From Isoetes taiwanensis (taxonomy: Eukaryota > Streptophyta > Lycopodiopsida > Isoetales > Isoetaceae): 64,000 nucleotides of DNA. The notes under the pieces were generated by a model that made no database searches, was not told the DNA's origin, and saw only the letters and a program-made list of their open reading frames with translations. The translations under genes were made by a program, and so were the position numbers. The stretch covers positions 4,665,637 to 4,729,636 of the forward strand of contig JAJEKV010000047.1 of NCBI GenBank assembly GCA_021234155.1, written 5' to 3'. Positions 63,000 through 64,000 of the stretch are shown piece after piece; the first letter of the stretch is position 1; every line of letters begins with the position of its first letter.

Positions 63000-64000
63000 C
63001 TAAAACTTTGCCCCTCTAATTCTTCTAGCCAAATGAATGTCTTTAGGCATTACGGTAACCCTCTTGGCATGAATAGCACAGAGGTTACCTTCTTCGAATA
63101 ATTGGACTAGCTCCGCCTCCGAAGCTTCTTGTAGAGCACGAACCATCAATGGTGTGACCCGACAATCTGTCTTAAATTCTTGCAACACCTCTCTAAGCAA
63201 CCGCTCGAAGGGTGCCTTGCGTATAAGGAAATTTGTGCACTGTTGAAAGTGCCGAATTTCCCTAAACGCACGGGAGTGCTTCGAGTTGGGGCCATGGTGT
63301 TTCCTCTTGGGCTCTCTGGGGTGTGGTGGGGGTGGTTTCGGCTGGTTTTTCTTGGGTCTGGCCCCCTTTATCGTCCTTGGAAAATTTTGTTTGCAATACC
63401 ATTCGTTGTATAGGTACCATCGGCGAAAATAAATTTTATATGCCGCCTTCTTTCTTTCAAATTGGGCGTCGTGACTCAATTTGAACGCCCTTTCGCCCAG
63501 CTTTTGCTTCTTTTTGCTCTTCTGTGCCTTGGGCCATGTTGGATATGGTGGAGGGGCATTGGGGTCGGATGGTTCGGCCTCATCTCCTGATCTTTCGACC
63601 ACGGGGTCTTCCTCCTCTTCTTCTTCAGCGTCCTCCTCTTGTTCTTCTGTTGGTTCTTCATCCCTGGGGGGTTCTTCAATAGTAATTGTCCCCCTAGGCC
63701 TATCCTGCCTCCTCTTCGTCCTCCTCTCTTGCCTTCTCACCTCCTCCTCTCTTTCCTTTCTCTTTCTTTCCCTCCTTTCTGAGGCCCATTCGGATACTTT
63801 TTCCTTGCCTTTCTTGCTTATGGGTCTCATACTTTTTGGCAACTGCTTCCCACCTGTTGTGGGTCTAGTGACTGCTTCTTCTTCGGCCCGTTCTTCTTCA
63901 ACCTCCTGTTCTTCACTTGATTCTTCCTCTTCTTCCTCACTTGTTTCGTCCTCCTCTTCTTCAACTACTTCCTCTTCTCGACGGGGGGTGGCTGGGCAGC
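63000..64000 (-). CDS. H3-fold protein of family 2, copy a, N-terminus beyond window
   Basis: The frame is open to the right edge. It begins here with acidic runs ([18 protein letters not shown]), then [13 protein letters not shown], which recalls the STGGK part of the H3 tail. Basic and acidic linkers follow, [30 protein letters not shown] and a [14 protein letters not shown] run. The last 90 residues align to H3 without gaps, about two thirds identical by eye: [79 protein letters not shown]. The stop is at 63000-63002. The linker blocks PTW, W..YN..Y and the Pro run are shared with the family 1 protein. It is presumably the first gene of family 2, as in family 1. Whether it has an ARTK-type start cannot be seen. 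Confidence 0.85.
   Translation of the reverse strand, partial: CPATPRREEEVVEEEEDETSEEEEEESSEEQEVEEERAEEEAVTRPTTGGKQLPKSMRPISKKGKEKVSEWASERRERKRKEREEEVRRQERRTKRRQDRPRGTITIEEPPRDEEPTEEQEEDAEEEEEEDPVVERSGDEAEPSDPNAPPPYPTWPKAQKSKKKQKLGERAFKLSHDAQFERKKAAYKIYFRRWYLYNEWYCKQNFPRTIKGARPKKNQPKPPPPHPREPKRKHHGPNSKHSRAFREIRHFQQCTNFLIRKAPFERLLREVLQEFKTDCRVTPLMVRALQEASEAELVQLFEEGNLCAIHAKRVTVMPKDIHLARRIRGAKF

Overview
The window looks like a repeat-rich part of a large land-plant nuclear genome. The evidence is chromodomain-bearing Ty3/gypsy and Ty1/copia elements with initiator-tRNA-Met-type primer sites, a long PPR-repeat relic, a class III peroxidase relic and a nuclear gene for a mitochondrial ribosomal protein with plant-type introns. 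The repetitive style of the PPR relic made me think of a seed-free plant such as a fern, but that is a guess.

Layout. (1) 1-11252, plus strand: the decayed 3' part of a large Ty3/gypsy chromovirus-like element, here called family 1. It carries a histone-H3-like gene, an unknown gene (ORF A), gag, pol ending in a chromodomain, and the 3' LTR. It abuts the 3' end of a related element (11253-13059). (2) 13060-30530: older, AT-rich DNA with a ~450-bp tandem array, gene relics (ALKBH6-like exon, peroxidase, PPR), short duplications, and one gene that appears intact: mitochondrial ribosomal protein L32, three exons, minus strand, 23358-25230. (3) 30540-64000: a four-level nest. The base is a minus-strand element of a second type (family 2) with two further H3-fold reading frames (63000 to the window end; 31890-32455) and ORF A-like frames. 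A copia element (plus, 32509-61942) sits in it. A family 1 element (minus, 37220-61444) sits in the copia. A Tat/Athila-like gypsy element (plus, 46726-57665) sits in the family 1 element with a perfect GTCTC target duplication.

Main discovery candidate: family 1 elements carry two genes between the 5' LTR and gag. The first encodes a protein that begins like the H3 tail (MARTKQTARK or [10 protein letters not shown]), continues through a long charged linker, and ends in a 90-residue H3 histone fold that aligns without gaps to H3. The second, ORF A, has an acidic tract and no family I recognise. In both copies each gene has its own TATA box (TATAAATA) about 100-120 bp before its ATG, and one or two ~67-bp palindromes further upstream. 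The palindrome arms have changed in a compensating way between copies. The same element encodes a chromodomain integrase. A retroelement that makes an H3 mimic and a chromodomain reader suggests interference with, or exploitation of, host chromatin. That function is inference; the reading frames, motifs and palindromes are visible in the sequence.

Caution: differences between paired LTRs cluster in CpG-rich blocks, so some frameshifts in the minus-strand elements may be sequencing or assembly errors rather than real decay.
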